Translations under genes and position numbers: made by a program
Part shown: one piece after another, positions 1 to 10,611 of the stretch
How positions within the stretch are numbered: the first letter of the stretch is position 1
How the letters are laid out: every line of letters begins with the position of its first letter
Notes under the pieces: generated by a model
The model's database searches: none
Told to the model about the DNA's origin: nothing
What the model saw: only the letters and a program-made list of their open reading frames with translations
DNA from: Macrostomum hystrix
Taxonomy: Eukaryota > Platyhelminthes > Macrostomidae
Assembly: GCA_950097015.1 (NCBI GenBank)
Contig: CATNEN010000003.1
Coordinates: forward strand, 16,075,781-16,139,780
Direction of reading: 5' to 3'
Length of the DNA stretch: 64,000 bases

Positions 1-146
1 ATTGTGTAGGGCATTTAAAAGTTGTGTATAGCTCTCAGTCTTTTGAAAAAAATTGAACTCCCATTCTCTTGAGCAGAATTTGAAAGAGCTTATTACTTTA
101 AAGATTACTTTGAAGATTCGAACCAGCGAACCCACTCGACACTCAC

Positions 147-375
147 AAGTAGCCAGTAGTACAATCTGTTTTGTCTGCCTCTCGCCGAATCCGTTAAACA
201 CTTCGCAGCGGAAGTTAACAATCGGCTCTCTCGGCAATGTCTCGTGGAATTCCACCGCGTGGCCAACTGTGAGATTTGTGCGATTCTCTCGGCCGCTGAT
301 GCTCACTACGAAGCCGGGCTCCGGCGTGGCCTTTGGCGTCTCGCATTGGATTTTAATGCTGGTGCCAGCCGCCAG
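147..375 (-). CDS. Ig gene exon 9: D2 core, copy A (last exon in window)
   Basis: A 229-bp exon, phase 0 in and phase 1 out (GTGAGT donor at 146). It has the same C2-like Ig core as copies B and C. A further exon, expected to be D3 by the pattern, would lie left of the window. Confidence 0.7.
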
Positions 376-3300
376 CTGGCAGATAAGACAGGTGGGGAGG
401 TGGGGGAAACTCATCATTTGGTGTCAGCCGCCAGCTGGCAGATAAGTCAGGTTGGGAGCTGGGGCAAACTCATCATTTGGTGTCAGCCGCCAGCTGGCAG
501 ATAAGACAGGTGAGGAGCTGGGAGAAACTCATCATTTGGTGTCAGCCGCCAGCTGGCAGATAAGACAGGTGGGTAAGAGTATCTGAGTTTGATGGTGTCA
601 GTACATCTGTCCTGACTATCTTTAGGCAGTGAAACCACACTCACATTGTGCCTTGTATGTAACAGGAGTAAAGTCGGGACAGGGGGTAAGATATGAAGAT
701 GAGGGGGTGGAAAGTGATACAAACAGCTAGTCAATCAGAGACGAGGGAGAGGAGAGTGAAGTAAGGGTTAGCTAAGAAGTTGAACACATATAGGGATAGA
801 GAAAGCAGATGGAGCGAGCGAGTGTAAACTAACACAGAGCAAAGGGGGAAGTAATAACAGGTATCACACAAGCTCATTAATTTATCTCACCTCAGTTCCG
901 TTGGCAATCGCAATGCTAGTTTCCTTGTTGAGAATGCGGAATTCGCTTATTGGTGGAGTTTTATCGCCAACAGTTAGACGGACGTGCGAGGAGTTTTGGA
1001 TAAATCTCCAGCTGCGGCCAAAATGCTCCACCTTGCAATAGTAATCTCCGTGCATGGTGTCTCGCTGTGCCAGGACGTCTTTGATAATCAAAGAATCGCA
1101 TGTAGTTTCGTTTGTGTTGCATGCAGATAAATTACAATACTTGAAGATAAATTTCTTTTTCTGACAATTGTACTGAACATCAGCAACTTTCTTCGTTCCA
1201 AGCATCAGAGTGTAGTAGACACCAATTGAATTGGTGTTTGGTGCCAGACCAGAGCAGTTGAAGCTAACTCGATCGTCAGTGACGGCTAAACTTGGCTCCA
1301 CCTTCAATGTCACTAGCGTTTTTTTAGCTGCAAATTTTGATTAAAAACCGAAGGAAAATTAGAATAACAGAGCGAAACTCCTTTTGGGGATAAAACTCTC
1401 ATCGCCCGAATTCCACAAATTATACTTAAACGATGCTAAGTGAACCCCCTGATCCTTAAATCAGGTGAACTCAATTTGACGACGACGATTTTTCAGGCCT
1501 GCCCTATTTGTAAGCACATTACCGCCAAGTCAGAGGTACAATGTGTTAACAAACTACATTTAAACTGCACGCCTCCATCCAACAAGTAAACTGTAAATTG
1601 TCATTTATCAAATCTAACTGACCCTCCTTAGTAGTAGCACATTACACTCCGCCCAGTCAGGGTGTGAATTTCAATAAATAAAAACCAACAGCCCAGTTCC
1701 GCTCCGCCCAGGGAGCGCTCATTCTCTTCATTAACAAAATCAGAACCCTCCGTCTAGACTGACTGCCAACAACCTCCGCCCACAATACACTCCGATGTGC
1801 GAACAATGTGCGAAATCAGAGAGGCGGCCCTCTTTATCCTTGGCAGTCTCGCCGAGGCACTGTACACAGTTGAAACTGTACACAGAGGGAGATCAGAGAA
1901 TATAATACTGTAGAGATGTATTTCATAGAATACTGAATTATATCGCTATTTCACGAGAACCCAATGCTTTTTTACAATTGCCAGGCGGTAGAAATTTTAT
2001 TATGTAAGTTTAATTCAAGTATTGTGGCGAGTTGAGCCACGTAAAGGCGCACGAGGTAAAGGTCTTAAGTCTTAGCGGTGTACACTGGGCAGCCAGTCAA
2101 CGCACAGCGTTCATGCACATAGCGCCGGCCTTCCTGGCCGGGGTTGGGGTGGCTGCCGGAGCGCGCACGCGTGTGTGGCGCGATCGCCACAATATAATAT
2201 TTAATTTTCTTGATATAAAGTACGAAACAAGTCTAAATTATTTTATTTCTAGCGACTAAGTGAAAAATTTAACTGTCGAAAATTAACTTACAAACATGTG
2301 ATTTTTTTATTCTAGTAAATCATTTTGAAGAAAAAAAGAAGAAAGTAAATGACAGTTTGATTAAAATAAATTTATAGTTTCAAACAATTGCTTTTGAAAG
2401 CATATGTTTTAACAAAAACATATGTTTTCATGTGTTTCACATTAAACATATGTTTTTACAAATAAAGGGAAAAATGAAGGGATAAATGAAAGACTGGATG
2501 AATGGATAAATGAAGGAATGGATGAAGGGATAAATGAAGGAATGGATGAATGGATAAATAAAGGAACAAATAATGGGATAAATGAAAGACTGGATGAATG
2601 GAGATAAATTAAGGAATGGAAGGAACAAATGAAGGGATAAACGCAGATATGGAGGAAGAAATAGATAAGGTACAGGTTATAAGAAATACAATAAGATCAG
2701 TTCTGAACTCACAAACTAGAGCCACAGAGGCCTTGTACGGTGTAGCCATATTGCTGACGTGACACTGGAAATTCAACTTGGCGTCCTTGATCTCAGCAGC
2801 CTTGTCGCTGAGTTTAACATAGGCGTGCGACATGCCAAATGTCTCCCTGTACTTCGGATATCCTTCCTGTAGCAGGGCGGTGTCAAAGTCGGTAATTCTT
2901 AAAGGCATGCTAGGATTATTCCTAGCCGAACAGATGGGCACTTCGTCGGTGGTTTGAATCAGAATTTCGGTCGGTATTGTCATCTCGCTGTGGATGGCTG
3001 GATCTGAAAATAAAATCATCGTAGGATAAGATTTTGCACTGTGCGAAATCAAGCATTTTTAGTGCTGTCTACAAGTATCTAGTACAGTTTCAGTACAGAA
3101 TTTCAAAGTAGTTGAATCTAGTGCAGTCTAGCGAGAATCGACTGCAGTCCAGCAACAATTTAATGCAGTTTAGCAATAATCGAATGCATTACCTGTATAT
3201 TAACTGACTTTTATTAGCTTCAGATTCTATCACATGTAATCTTTATTACGTGAATATTTTAATAGCGACCTGAAACATTCTGAAGATACTGCATAAAGAT

Positions 3301-6300
3301 ACTAGAACTAAAGTATAATATTCCCTTAACAAAAAGCCGAGCTGCAACTATTGTGTAGGGCATTTAAAAGCTGTGTACTATCTATCTATCTATCTATATG
3401 CAGGGGGGCCCGGGGCACTTGTCGCACAAGCGACGGAGTGGCACGCCCCCAGACCGGCGAACTAGGCGCTTTTGCGCCCATCGCGCCGCCTCCCCTGAGC
3501 AGGCACCACACACAACAGCACAGACCCAGCCGGGGAGGGCAGGAGGCACCCAGAATAGGCAGCAGTGTCCCCCACCCCAGACCCCACAACACAGACCAGA
3601 CCAAGCTGCCAGGGCGGAAGGCTGAAAAGAAATCAGTCCTCAGGGGAGGCCGTGTGATGGGTGTACACTATCCAATCGCGCTGACGGAAGTCCAGAAAGC
3701 GTGCGGCGGTGTACACCCGCCCTCCAGCCACCCCCGCAAGGTCTCACGCCCCAGCGTCAACGCACACAACTCACACAATGCAGAACAGGCACACAGAAGG
3801 TAGGAGCGAAGCTATTATTTCAAGCTTTGATTGCACGAAATATGGTGCACCTCCGCCGGTCGCTACTGTCCAAACCCTCCCAACAAGTCCCGAAATTAAT
3901 CGTGACTTGAAGGGTGAATCATACTAGCGTCCTTTGGAGTGCGAGGCAGCGACGTTAGCCGCTGACCCACTCGACCCTAAAGATTTGTACAGCTTCTGTT
4001 GAAAAAAATTGAAATCCAAACCTCTTGGTCAGAATTTGAAAGAGCTTATTACTTTGACTTGAAGATTCGAACCAACGACCCCACTCGACACTCACAAGCA
4101 GCCACTAGTAAAATCTGTTTTGTCTGCCTCTCGCCGAATCCGTTAAACACTTCGCAGCGGAAGTTAACAATCGGCTCTCTCGGCAATGTCTCGTGGAATT
4201 CCACCGCGTGGCCAACTGTGAGATTTGTGCGATTCTCTCGGCCGCTGATGCTCACTACGAAGCCGGGCTCCGGCGTGGCCTTTGGCGTCTCGCATTGGAT
4301 TTTAATGCTGGTGCCAGCCGCCAGCTGGCAGATAAGACAGGTGGGGAGGTGGGGGAAACTCATCATTTGGTGTCAGCCGCCAGCTGGCAGATAAGTCAGG
4401 TTGGGAGCTGGGGCAAACTCATCATTTGGTGTCAGCCGCCAGCTGGCAGATAAGACAGGTGAGGAGCTGGGAGAAACTCATCATTTGGTGTCAGCCGCCA
4501 GCTGGCAGATAAGACAGGTGGGTAAGAGTATCTGAGTTTGATGGTGTCAGTACATCTGTCCTGACTATCTTTAGGCAGTGAAACCACACTCACATTGTGC
4601 CTTGTATGTAACAGGAGTAAAGTCGGGACAGGGGGTAAGATATGAAGATGAGGGGGTGGAAAGTGATACAAACAGCTAGCCAATCAGAGACGAGGGAGAG
4701 GAGAGAGAAGTAAGGGTTAGCTAAGAAGTTGAACACATATAGGGATAGAGAATTAAAGCAGATGGAGCGAGCGAGTGTAAACTAACACAGAGCAAAGGGG
4801 CAAGTAATAACAGGTATCACACAAGCTCATTAATTTATCTCACCTCAGTTCCGTTGGCAATCTCAATGCTAGTTTCCATGCTGAGAATGCGGAATTCGCT
4901 TATCGGTGGAGTTTTATCGTCAACAGTTAGACGGACGTGCGAGGAGTTTTGGATAAATCTCCAGCTGCGGCCAAAATGCTCCACCTTGCAATAGTAATCT
5001 CCGTGCATGGTGTCTCGCTGTGCCAGGACGTCTTTGATAATCAAAGAATCGCATGTAGTTTCGTTTGTGTTGCATGCAGATAAATTACAATACTTGAAGA
5101 TAAATTTCTTTTTCTGACAATTGTACTGAACATCAGCAACTTTCTTCGTTCCAAGCATCAGAGTGTAGTAGACACCAATTGAATTGGTGTTTGGTGCCAG
5201 ACCAGAGCAGTTGAAGCTAACTCGATCGTCAGTGACGGCTAAACTTGGCTCCACCTTCAATGTCACTAGCGTTTTTTTAGCTGCAAATTTTGATTAAAAA
5301 CCGAAGGAAAATTAGAATAACAGAGCGAAACTCCTTTTGGGGATAAAACTCTCATCGCCCGAATTCCACAAATTATACTTAAACGATGCTAAGTGAACCC
5401 CCTGATCCTTAAATCAGGTGAACTCAATTTGACGACGACGATTTTTCAGGCCTGCCCTATTTGTAAGCACATTACCGCCAAGTCAGAGGTACAATGTGTT
5501 AACAAACTACATTTAAACTGCACGCCTCCATCCAACAAGTAAACTGTAAATTGTCATTTATCAAATCTAACTGACCCTCCTTAGTAGTAGCACATTACAC
5601 TCTCCGCCCAGTCAGGGTGTGAATTTCAATAAATAAAATCGAACAGCCCAGTTCCTCTCCGCCCAGGGAGCGCTCATTCTCTTCATTAACAAAATCAGAA
5701 CCCTCCGTCTAGACTGACTGCCAGCAACCTCCGCCCACAATACACTCCGATGTGCGAACAATGTGCGAAATCAGAGAGGCGGCCCTCTTTATCCTTGGCA
5801 GTCTCGCCGAGGCACTGTACACTGTTGAAAACAATTTAAGTCAGTCTATGAACAAGTGAATCAGTTTTAATTGACTGACAATGTTTTCTATCAGCCAAAT
5901 ATATAGCATATTGGATGTCTTTTTAATGCATCATAAGTACCGAATTTAACTGTTAAATAATTTACATGCATCAAATTTTAATTACAGAAATGCATTTGTT
6001 TTTAACAGATAATATTGCTAATTCTCTTTAAATGATAAATCCCAACATCACACAAGGAAATTCAAACATTCTTTCATCCCATCTCAATCCTAAGATTTAA
6101 TATACATTTTTAATATACAAGTTTTTTGTCTAAGGTTGTAATAAACATCATCAGCACAGCTGGCTTTTTCTTTAGTCTTGCAGCATCAGCAGCAGCAGCG
6201 GGCAGTTAAAAGTTAATTGCAAAACCTCAGCTGTTAGTATTTAGGCTAGCTGCATGGTATAGTGTGTTGTGCAGCTAATATACAGTACACAACAGTCCTA

Positions 6301-9300
6301 CTTCCTCCAACCCCAATTCCTATCCTCCCTGTACCACTCATTCTTTTCCTTTACCTTGATTCTAGATATTCACCGCACGCAAACCCTTATTAAAAGTCCT
6401 TCTCTATCATGCAACAGAAGCAGTGCCAGCAGTACTAAACTGGTATGCACATGTACCACAAGCTGATACTGCCTATAATAATTTAGAATTGTAGTGATTA
6501 TATTGACTTGATTGCAGCTGAGGTTAGATGAGTAAGTTCGGGGTGAGATTAGATCAGTTAGTCAAGGGTGAGATTAGATCAGTTAGTCAAGGGTGAGATT
6601 AGATCAGTTAGTCAAGGGTGAGATTAGATCAGTTATAGTCAAGGGGGTCTAGGGGGAGATTAGATCTGTTAGTCTAGGGGGGAGATTAGATCAGTCATTT
6701 AATGGTGAGATTAGATCAGTTAGTCAAGGGTGAGATTAGATCAGTTAGTCAAGGGTGAGATTAGATCAGTTAGTCAAGGGTGAGATTAGATCAGTCAGTC
6801 TAAGGTAAGATCAGATCAGTTAGTCAAGGGTGAGATTAGATCAGTAAGTTTCGGGTGAGATTAGACCAGTCATTTAAGGGTGAGATTAGGTCAGTCAGTC
6901 TAAGGTAAGATCAGATCAGTTAGTCAAGGGTGAGATTATATCTGTTAGTCTAGGGGCGAGATTAGATCAGTTAGTCAAGGGTGAGATTAGATCAGTTAGT
7001 CAAGGGTGAGATTAGATATGTTAAAAGTAATATTATAACTAACATGTTTAGTTGATAACAGTGCTGTGAGTTTCGATATTAATTTTTATTAATCTTAAGC
7101 AGAAGAGAATCCATTATGTGTATAAATCTTTAACGAGTACATAAATACCCTGCTAAGAATGAATATATTTGAAACTATTTCCACCTATTGAATTCAGATT
7201 CTCTTTTATTCATATCTGCAAATCTTCGTATCATAAGATAGAGTTGACATTTGGAAAAGAGAAATGAGTTTCAGGAAATAATTCCTAAGACAAATGGTTT
7301 TTTATGTATTGTTCTTGACAACTGAAGGATTTATAAATGTTCGAAAATGTTCGCTAGCAGTGAACGTGTCAATCTCACAATTTATTCTCATTCTAAAGAA
7401 TTGATTCCCTTAGGGAGAATAGGAGCCACATAAGCCATATGAGGCATGCAGATGAAGCGTAGAAGCTGGGAAGAGGGAAAATCGATAAAACCGGGATGCT
7501 TTTGGTGGGCTCGGTGGAAAAGACCAGATGGGAGACAGAATTGAAGGCATAGATCAGTGTTACAAAAGTGCAGGCTGCCCACAATAAGAAGGATAGCTCA
7601 GGCTGACTGCTCAGAATATCATTATTTCAGCATTCATCAGATGTCAGAGAGGGATATCAGAGAACAGAATACTGGAAAAGGAAAAGGGATAATTGAAAGG
7701 ATAGTCGAAGGAATATGGGAATAGAAAAAAGGAAAAAATAAAGAAACATATGATAAATGAAGGAATGGACGAAGGGATAACTGAAGAAATGGATGAAGAG
7801 ATAAATGAAGGAATGGATGAAGGGATAAATGAAGGAATGGATGAAGGGATAAATGAAGGAATGGATGAAGGGATAAATGAAGGAATGGATGAAGGGATAA
7901 ATGAAGGAATGGATGAAGGGATAAATGAAGGAATGGATGAAGGGATAAATGAAGGAATGGATGAAGGGATAAATGAAGGAATGGATGAATGGATAAATAA
8001 AGGAACAGATAATGGGATAAATGAAAGACTGGATGAATGGAGATAAATTAAGGAATGGAAGGAACAAATGAAGGGATAAACGCAGATATGGAGGAAGAAA
8101 TAGATAAGGTACAGGTTATAAGAAATACAATAAGATCAGTTCTGAACTCACAAACTAGAGCCACAGAGGCCTTGTACGGTGTAGCCATATTGCTGACGTG
8201 ACACTGGAAATTCAACTTGGCGTCCTTGATCTCAGCAGCCTTGTCGCTGAGTTTAACATAGGCGTGCGACATGCCAAGTGTCTCCCTGTACTTCGGATAT
8301 CCTTCCTGTAGCAGGGCGGTGTCAAAGTCGGTAATTCTTAAAGGCATGCTAGGATTATTCCTAGCCGAACAGATGGGCACTTCGTCGGTGGTTTGAATCA
8401 GAATTTCGGTCGGTATTGTCATCTCGCTGTGGATGGCTGGATCTGAAAATAAAATCATCGTAGGATAAGATTTTGCACTGTGCGAAATCAAGCATTTTTA
8501 GTGCTGTCTACAAGTATCAAGTACAGTTTCAGTACAGAATTTCAAAGTAGTTGAATCTAGTGCAGTCTAGCGAGAATCAACTGCAGTCTAGCAAGAATCT
8601 ATTGCAGTCTAGCAAGAATCTAATGCAGTCTAGCAAGAATCTAATGCAGTCTAGCAAGAATCTATTGCAGTCTAGCAAGAATCTATTGCAGTCTAGCAAG
8701 AATCTACCGCAGTTTAGCAAGAATCTACCGCAGTCTAGCAAGAATCTATTGCAGTCTAGCAATAATCTATCGCATTACCTGTACCTGTATATTACCTGAC
8801 TATTATTAGCTTCAGATTCTATCACATGTCATCTTTATTACATTACATTATTACATACTTGGCCTGAGAATCGAACTCCCAACCACTTGGTGAGAATTTG
8901 AAAGAGCTTATTACTTTAACTTGAAGATTCGAACCAGCGACCCCACTCGACACTTACAAGTAGCCAGTAGTACAATCTGTTTTGTCTGCCTCTCGCCGAA
9001 TCCGTTAAACACTTCGCATCGGAAGTTAACAATCGGCTCTCTTGGCAATGTCTCGTGGAATTCCACCGCGTGGCCAACTGTGAGATTTGTGCGATTCTCT
9101 CGGCCGCTGATGCTCACTACGAAGCCGGGCTCTGGTGTGACCTTTGGCGTCTCGCATTGGATTTTAATGCTGGTGTTAGCCGCATGCTGGCAGATAAGAC
9201 AGGTGGGGAGGTGGGGGAAACTCATCATTTGGTGTTAGCCGCCAGCTGGCAGATAAGTCAGGTTGGGAGCTGGGGCAAACTCATCATTTGGTGTCAGCCG

Positions 9301-10353
9301 CCAGCTGGCAGATAAGACAGGTGGGTAAGAGTATCTGAGTTTGATGGTGTCAGTACATCTGTCCTGACTATCTTTAGGCAGTGAAACCACACTCACATTG
9401 TGCCTTGTATGTAACAGGAGTAAAGTCGGGACAGGGGGTAAGATATGAAGATGAGGGGGTGGAAAGTGATACAAACAGCTAGCCAATCAGAGACGAGGGA
9501 GAGGAGAGAGAAGTAAGGGTTAGCTAAGAAGTTGAACACATATAGGGATAGAGAATTAAAGCAGATGGAGCGAGCGAGTGTAAACTAACACAGAGCAAAG
9601 GGGCAAGTAATAACAGGTATCACACAAGCTCATTAATTTATCTCACCTCAGTTCCGTTGGCAATCGCAATGCTAGTTTCCTTGTTGAGAATGCGGAATTC
9701 GCTTATTGGTGGAGTTTTATCGCCAACAGTTAGACGGACAGGCGAGGATGTTGGAAATTGGATAATGCTATGTCTCTGGCTAAGATGCTCCACCTTGCAA
9801 TAGTAATCTCCCTGCATGGTGTCTCGCTGTGCCAAGATGTCTTTGATAATCAAAGAATCGCATGTAGTTTCATCTGTGTTGCATTCAGCTAATTTACAAT
9901 TCTTATCGATTATTCTATTTTCCTGACAATTGTACTGAACCTCAGCAAAGTTATTAGTTCCAAGCATCAGAGTGTAGTAGACAGCAACTAAATTGGTTTG
10001 AGCCGGACAAGAGCAGGTGAAGCTAACTCGACTGCCAGTGAGGGCTAAGCTTGGCTCCACCTTCAATGTCACTTGCTGACTTGAGGAGCCTAAATTTATA
10101 ACAAGTTATGATCATTAATTGATCAATAGAAAATCGAAAAATGTATACAGGCATATTCTTTTTATTATTTCACAAGCTAGAACTAAGAATATTAATTGTC
10201 TTCCTGACCATAATAAATGATATCACATTCATGATGATGAGTTCATGACATTCATTCTTTGTTATGACTGGCCAATTAATAAAAATCTGACTCACTTTTA
10301 AGTACAGCAAATGACATAACTGTCACCAAAATACACCTTGTAAGCAGAGACAT
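147..10353 (-). CDS. Multi-Ig-domain secreted or surface protein, partial at 3' end (9 exons)
   Basis: I join nine minus-strand exons: 10353-10296, 10089-9647, 9186-8958, 8442-8152, 5280-4844, 4324-4096, 3003-2713, 1327-891 and 375-147. Every junction has GT-AG borders and matching phase, giving 881 codons without a stop; the gene continues beyond the left edge. The first exon encodes a signal peptide. The rest encode Ig-like domains in the order D1-D2-D3, D1-D2-D3, D1-D2. D1 lies in one exon with the first strand of D2; the D2 core is the next exon; D3 is a third. The block is bounded by phase-1 introns, the usual pattern for shuffled extracellular modules in animals. Several N-glycosylation sites (NxS/T) are visible. 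No membrane anchor or other domain type is seen, so adhesion receptor, immune lectin-like protein and secreted binding protein all remain possible. The Ig assignment is from the cysteine pattern (for example FNCS to YYCKV in D1); exon joins are inferred. Confidence 0.75.
369..570. repeat. 59-bp minisatellite carrying splice acceptors, copy A
   Basis: About 3.4 tandem units of 59 bp, each containing CGCCAGCTGGCAGATAAG. On the minus strand each unit carries a pyrimidine stretch and CAG identical to the acceptor of the D2 exon. The left-most unit supplies the acceptor at 375. The rest of the 376-890 intron shows nothing further. Confidence 0.8.
891..1327 (-). CDS. Ig gene exon 8: D1 domain, copy A
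   Basis: A 437-bp exon, phase 1 in and phase 0 out. The D1 body is the same as copy B, but the end of the exon (from GDKTPPISEF onward) matches copy C. This mosaic suggests gene conversion between copies. Confidence 0.75.
2020..2194. mobile_element. Candidate MITE with 11-bp terminal inverted repeats
   Basis: The left end TATTGTGGCGA and right end TCGCCACAATA are exact reverse complements about 175 bp apart. They enclose a GC-rich centre unlike the AT-rich flanks. I see no clear target-site duplication, and there is no coding sequence. Confidence 0.4.
2460..2640. repeat. Short 24-bp minisatellite in Ig-gene intron
   Basis: A few units around the core GGATGAAGGGATAAATGAA, imperfect at the edges. 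It is the short version of the array at 7748-8045. Because 24 is divisible by three, it opens reading frames that are not genes. Confidence 0.75.
2713..3003 (-). CDS. Ig gene exon 7: D3 domain, second copy
   Basis: A phase 1-1 exon of 291 bp between TTTTCAG and GTGAGT. It encodes an Ig-like domain almost identical to the one at 8152-8442, and the flanking introns are also nearly identical over several hundred bases. This points to a recent segmental duplication. Confidence 0.75.
3378..3982. mobile_element. About 605-bp GC-rich insertion in Ig-gene intron, type unknown
   Basis: Comparison with 1-60 shows that the sequence around 3350-3377 and 3983-4020 is continuous there, so 3378-3982 is inserted here, with TGTA on both sides. 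It begins with an ATCT microsatellite. It is much richer in G+C than the surroundings and contains two copies of GTGTACAC. On the minus strand TGGGTCAGCGG near its right end resembles a tRNA A-box, so a SINE-like origin is possible but unproven. Confidence 0.4.
4096..4324 (-). CDS. Ig gene exon 6: D2 core, copy B
   Basis: A 229-bp exon, phase 0 in and phase 1 out (GTGAGT donor). It has the same C2-like Ig core as copy C, with cysteines in IKIQCETP and NFRCEVFN and a sequon in RENRTNLT. The acceptor is the innermost copy of the 59-bp repeat. Confidence 0.75.
4318..4520. repeat. 59-bp minisatellite carrying splice acceptors, copy B
   Basis: The same array as at 369-570, about 3.4 units, next to the D2 exon at 4096-4324. 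The intron 4325-4843 is otherwise plain and nearly identical to those of copies A and C. Confidence 0.8.
4844..5280 (-). CDS. Ig gene exon 5: D1 domain, copy B
   Basis: A 437-bp exon, entering in phase 1 (TTTGCAG) and leaving in phase 0 (GAG/GTGAGA). The Ig cysteines are in VSFNCSG and DYYCKVEH, with extra cysteines in CNLSACNTNETTC. The domain body matches copy A, but five bases near the 3' end of the exon differ from copies A and C, which agree with each other there. Confidence 0.75.
6526..7018. repeat. 25-bp minisatellite
   Basis: About 20 imperfect units with core GATTAGATCAGTTAGTC followed by AAGGGTGA, present only in this intron. Confidence 0.85.
7748..8045. repeat. 24-bp minisatellite, expanded copy
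   Basis: About 12 units with core GGATGAAGGGATAAATGAA, homologous to the short array at 2460-2640. The surrounding intron sequence is shared, so the difference in unit number arose after the segment was duplicated. Open frames on both strands (repeats of MDEGINEG or of FIYPFIHS) result from the 24-bp period. Confidence 0.85.
8152..8442 (-). CDS. Ig gene exon 4: D3 domain, first copy
   Basis: A symmetric phase 1-1 exon of 291 bp between TTTTCAG and GTGAGT. It encodes one whole Ig-like domain: a cysteine in VPICSARN and a second in LNFQCHVSN, with ALLQEGYPKYRE between. It differs from the copy at 2713-3003 by a single base that I can see (Leu for Phe before GMSH). Confidence 0.75.
8540..8775. 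repeat. 21-bp minisatellite
   Basis: About 10 units with core GCAGTCTAGCAAGAATCTA, in the intron between D2 and D3 of copy C. A shorter degenerate version is at about 3115-3190, at the equivalent place next to the other D3 exon. Confidence 0.85.
8958..9186 (-). CDS. Ig gene exon 3: D2 core, copy C
   Basis: A 229-bp exon, entering in phase 0 after CTGCCAG and leaving in phase 1 at a GTAAGT donor. It encodes the B-to-G strands of a C2-like Ig domain, with cysteines in IKIQCETP and NFRCEVFNGFGE. The first strand comes from the previous exon, so this Ig domain is split by a phase-0 intron. The acceptor is the innermost of several copies created by a 59-bp minisatellite. Confidence 0.75.
9178..9318. 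repeat. 59-bp minisatellite, copy C (shorter)
   Basis: About 2.4 units of the same 59-bp repeat next to the D2 exon at 8958-9186, one unit fewer than in copies A and B. The first unit has several substitutions within the exon part. Confidence 0.75.
9647..10089 (-). CDS. Ig gene exon 2: D1 domain, copy C (diverged)
   Basis: The exon enters in phase 1 after AATTTAG and leaves in phase 0 at a GAG/GTGAGA donor. It encodes one Ig domain (VSFTC to DYYCKVEH) with additional cysteines between them (YNC, NC, EC and TTC) that could form extra disulfides, then the linker PPISEFRIL and first strand of D2. Compared with the other two D1 exons it differs at many residues in the domain body, while its last stretch and the following intron are nearly the same. 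Confidence 0.75.
10296..10353 (-). CDS. Exon 1 of Ig gene: start codon and signal peptide
   Basis: The exon reads MSLLTRCILVTVMSFAVLK and then one extra base before a GTGAGT donor at 10295. A short basic N-terminus followed by a hydrophobic core is a typical signal peptide. The phase-1 end joins the D1 exon at 10089 as an in-frame serine across a 206-bp intron. Upstream on the minus strand a pyrimidine-rich stretch ending in CAG (near 10405) could be the acceptor of a 5' UTR intron, so the promoter is not placed. Confidence 0.65.
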
Positions 10354-10611
10354 GCCGAGTTGCTTGATTACGTCCTTAATTTAGTTTTTGTGATTTTTAG
10401 TACGGCTGAAAAAAGAGAAATATACAGTAGGAATGGGCAAATGCAAAATAGAAATGAAAATGACAAAATTACTCCATTAGAATTCATTCCGTAGCCTATA
10501 TTGCTTTATGGTAGCATATATTATCAGTGTCCGAGCGGCAAGACGCTTATTCTCTGTTATGGATATGATTATTTCATACGAATAACTCTATGCTGTGCAC
10601 TGGTTTAACAC

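Larger units (their letters stand above)
1328..2712 (-). other. Intron between D3 and D1 copy A
   Basis: A 1385-bp intron with GTGAGT and TTTGCAG borders. Its part next to D1 (about 1328-1880) is nearly the same as 5281-5833. It then holds an inverted-repeat element (about 2020-2194), AT-rich sequence and a short 24-bp repeat array. No conserved coding segment is seen. Confidence 0.6.
5281..8151 (-). other. Large intron between D3 and D1 copy B
   Basis: A 2871-bp intron. The part 5281-5833 matches the copy A intron. The rest is AT-rich and holds the 25-bp array at 6526-7018 and the 24-bp array at 7748-8045. I found no further Ig-like exon in it. Confidence 0.6.

Noticed and set aside
53-504. 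Plus-strand frames over the D2 exons (also 3999-4453 and 8921-9315)
   Set aside because: They are antisense to in-phase Ig exons with good splice sites.
483-734. Repeated 83-residue minus-strand frame (also 4432-4683 and 9235-9486)
   Set aside because: It lies in the D1-D2 intron and begins and ends without signals; its conservation is explained by the recent duplication of the intron.
7657-8067. Frames with FIYPFIHS repeats (minus) and MDEGINEG repeats (plus)
   Set aside because: Product of a 24-bp intronic minisatellite.
8860-8960. tRNA-like pieces (TTCGATTCTC and GGTTCGAATC on the minus strand; also near 10535 and 30069)
   Set aside because: B-box-like strings occur but no full cloverleaf or paired A-box at the right distance was found; at most SINE remnants.
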